Shown here one piece after another: positions 13,459 to 14,364 of a DNA stretch of 14,364 bases. The stretch's first letter is position 1; every line of letters begins with the position of its first letter. The DNA is from Patescibacteria group bacterium (lineage in GTDB: Bacteria > Patescibacteriota > Minisyncoccia > Portnoybacterales > UBA2143), in NCBI GenBank assembly GCA_018819085.1, contig JAHJQT010000026.1, forward strand, positions 1 to 14,364, given 5' to 3'. The notes below the pieces were generated by a model. It was not told where the DNA came from and did no database searches. It saw nothing but the letters and a program-made list of their open reading frames with translations. The translations under genes were made by a program, and so were the position numbers.

Positions 13459-14364
13459 TTATTTCAATAAATCATCAAGCTCGCAAGAAAGTAGGACCGA
13501 TTTATTGAGTAAAATCTGTTCTTTTGGATTCAGGTTGTCGGCTGTCATCCGGATAACCTTAGTAATAATACTATCGCCAAGCATTATTCGGTCTGTTTTT
13601 TTGAAGTATTTTTCGGTTTTCTGGTAAAAAAGAGTGGCATACTGCTTAAGTTTTTTTTGTATTGAAGCAGACTTGTCACCTGCTCTGTCCTGCGTAAACC
13701 GGACTGCGTCGCTTACTTTATTATCTATCGGTATTGATATATTACCTTCGTTAAATTTAATCCAATAATCACTAATAGTATAGATAATTTGCACCGACCC
13801 ATCCTCTTCTGTTTTATACCAATACACAAAAGAAAAATTATCGGAATTGAAATTTTGATGTACCACGATTTCTTCTAACCTAGTTACTATATTAATTTTA
13901 TATTCATCAAGAAGATGTAAGTAATTTTCCCGCCAGTTCTTTGACCAGTTTTTAATATAGGTTTTATTAACGAAAAGCTGTATCAAGTCCTGTTTGAGAT
14001 TGGTCTCGCTTACTTTGTTCATCTGAAGTGTGAGTTTATCAAAAAGAGCGCGCGGGTCTTTTACATCAATGCCCTTGGCAACAAGATAGTCAAAATCCGG
14101 TACCACTTTTTTATTCATATACCAAAGGAGGTCATAGATATCGCGTCCCTTTTCTTCATATATTGCCTCGCCTACTCCGCGAGTTCCGCGTAAAAAAATC
14201 GCGGCAATTTTACTCGCCATAAGAGCCGACATATTATAGGTCGCTATAACAAAAGATAGCTGATCTTGATTTATTGGCCTGCGTTCAGTTACGGTTTTCG
14301 GAGCGACAAAATGATTAAGATCAATTTTAATATGTACTTGATTTGACGGATGCCCAAAACTTAA
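13459..14364 (-). CDS. AbiEii/AbiGii-like nucleotidyltransferase toxin, N-terminus outside window
   Basis: The frame is open from the TAA at 13459 to the window end, giving 301 residues; the ATG at 14232 is internal, as the residues before it (LSFGHPSNQVHIKIDLNHFV) read well. The pattern is that of the AbiEii family, toxins of type IV toxin-antitoxin/abortive infection pairs: a strand near the window edge (HIKIDLNHFV), then MSALMASKIAAIFLRGTRG, and EEKGRDIYDLLWYM with the conserved K-G-R-D-x-Y-D-L. The N-terminal GS nucleotidyltransferase motif would lie beyond the window, so activity cannot be judged. The C-terminal 200 residues are a variable helical/beta region. An AbiEi-like antitoxin would be expected just upstream, out of view. 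Base composition is richer in GC than the adjacent chaperone operon (for example 14161-14220), suggesting acquisition by transfer. Confidence 0.75.
   Translation of the reverse strand, partial: LSFGHPSNQVHIKIDLNHFVAPKTVTERRPINQDQLSFVIATYNMSALMASKIAAIFLRGTRGVGEAIYEEKGRDIYDLLWYMNKKVVPDFDYLVAKGIDVKDPRALFDKLTLQMNKVSETNLKQDLIQLFVNKTYIKNWSKNWRENYLHLLDEYKINIVTRLEEIVVHQNFNSDNFSFVYWYKTEEDGSVQIIYTISDYWIKFNEGNISIPIDNKVSDAVRFTQDRAGDKSASIQKKLKQYATLFYQKTEKYFKKTDRIMLGDSIITKVIRMTADNLNPKEQILLNKSVLLSCELDDLLK

Noticed and set aside
13451..13467. TTGAAAT-TTT-ATTTCAA inverted repeat as terminator of the AbiEii-like gene
   Set aside because: The stem is almost all A/T and no T tract follows on the minus strand.

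Overview
The window looks like part of a small, AT-rich bacterial genome, most likely a Patescibacteria/CPR (Parcubacteria-like) lineage. Three things point that way: most genes are very AT-rich and have no visible Shine-Dalgarno (SD) sequence; the gene content is a surface-polysaccharide locus (GT4 glycosyltransferases, DUF4012, O-antigen ligase family, Wzz-like protein) beside a compact grpE-hsp20-dnaK operon; and DnaK lacks the nucleotide-binding-domain insert typical of diderm bacteria. TGA is used as a stop once (DUF4012 gene) and TAA elsewhere, so the code is the ordinary one. The assignment is inferred from sequence character, not from a database match.

Layout. (1) 1-5108, minus strand: a polysaccharide operon read from right to left: radical SAM protein, GT4 glycosyltransferase, DUF4012 protein, a second GT4 broken by a T8 homopolymer frameshift, and a membrane protein cut by the window edge. 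(2) 5131-6369, plus strand: one O-antigen ligase/polymerase-family protein, divergent from the radical SAM gene with overlapping promoter space, ending at a strong bidirectional terminator (6390-6422). (3) 6440-9600, minus strand: three genes that stand apart from the rest (higher GC, strong GGAGG sites fused to the preceding stop codons), encoding two lipoproteins and a LysM plus proline-linker plus beta-barrel-like protein. (4) 9660-10319, minus strand: a Wzz-like chain-length/co-polymerase protein with its own promoter and a leader hairpin. (5) 10528-13358, minus strand: grpE, hsp20 and dnaK under a TTGACA promoter. (6) 13459-14364, minus strand: an AbiEii-like nucleotidyltransferase toxin missing its N-terminus at the window edge.

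Two copies of a composite palindromic repeat (4025-4098 and 10420-10500) lie in opposite orientation and bracket the radical SAM / ligase / barrel-operon / Wzz segment. One copy supplies the C-terminal codons and stop of the radical SAM gene. No stretch over about 210 bases lacks a gene; the longest (10320-10527) holds the wzz promoter and leader hairpin plus the second repeat. I saw no rRNA, tRNA, CRISPR array or transposase gene.

The glycosyltransferases, ligase and Wzz-like protein probably build and polymerise a cell-surface glycan, with DUF4012 acting outside the membrane. The most unusual part is the 6440-9600 operon: it looks made for a diderm envelope but sits among monoderm-type genes. 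It is either a horizontally acquired envelope module or an assembly join that needs checking.
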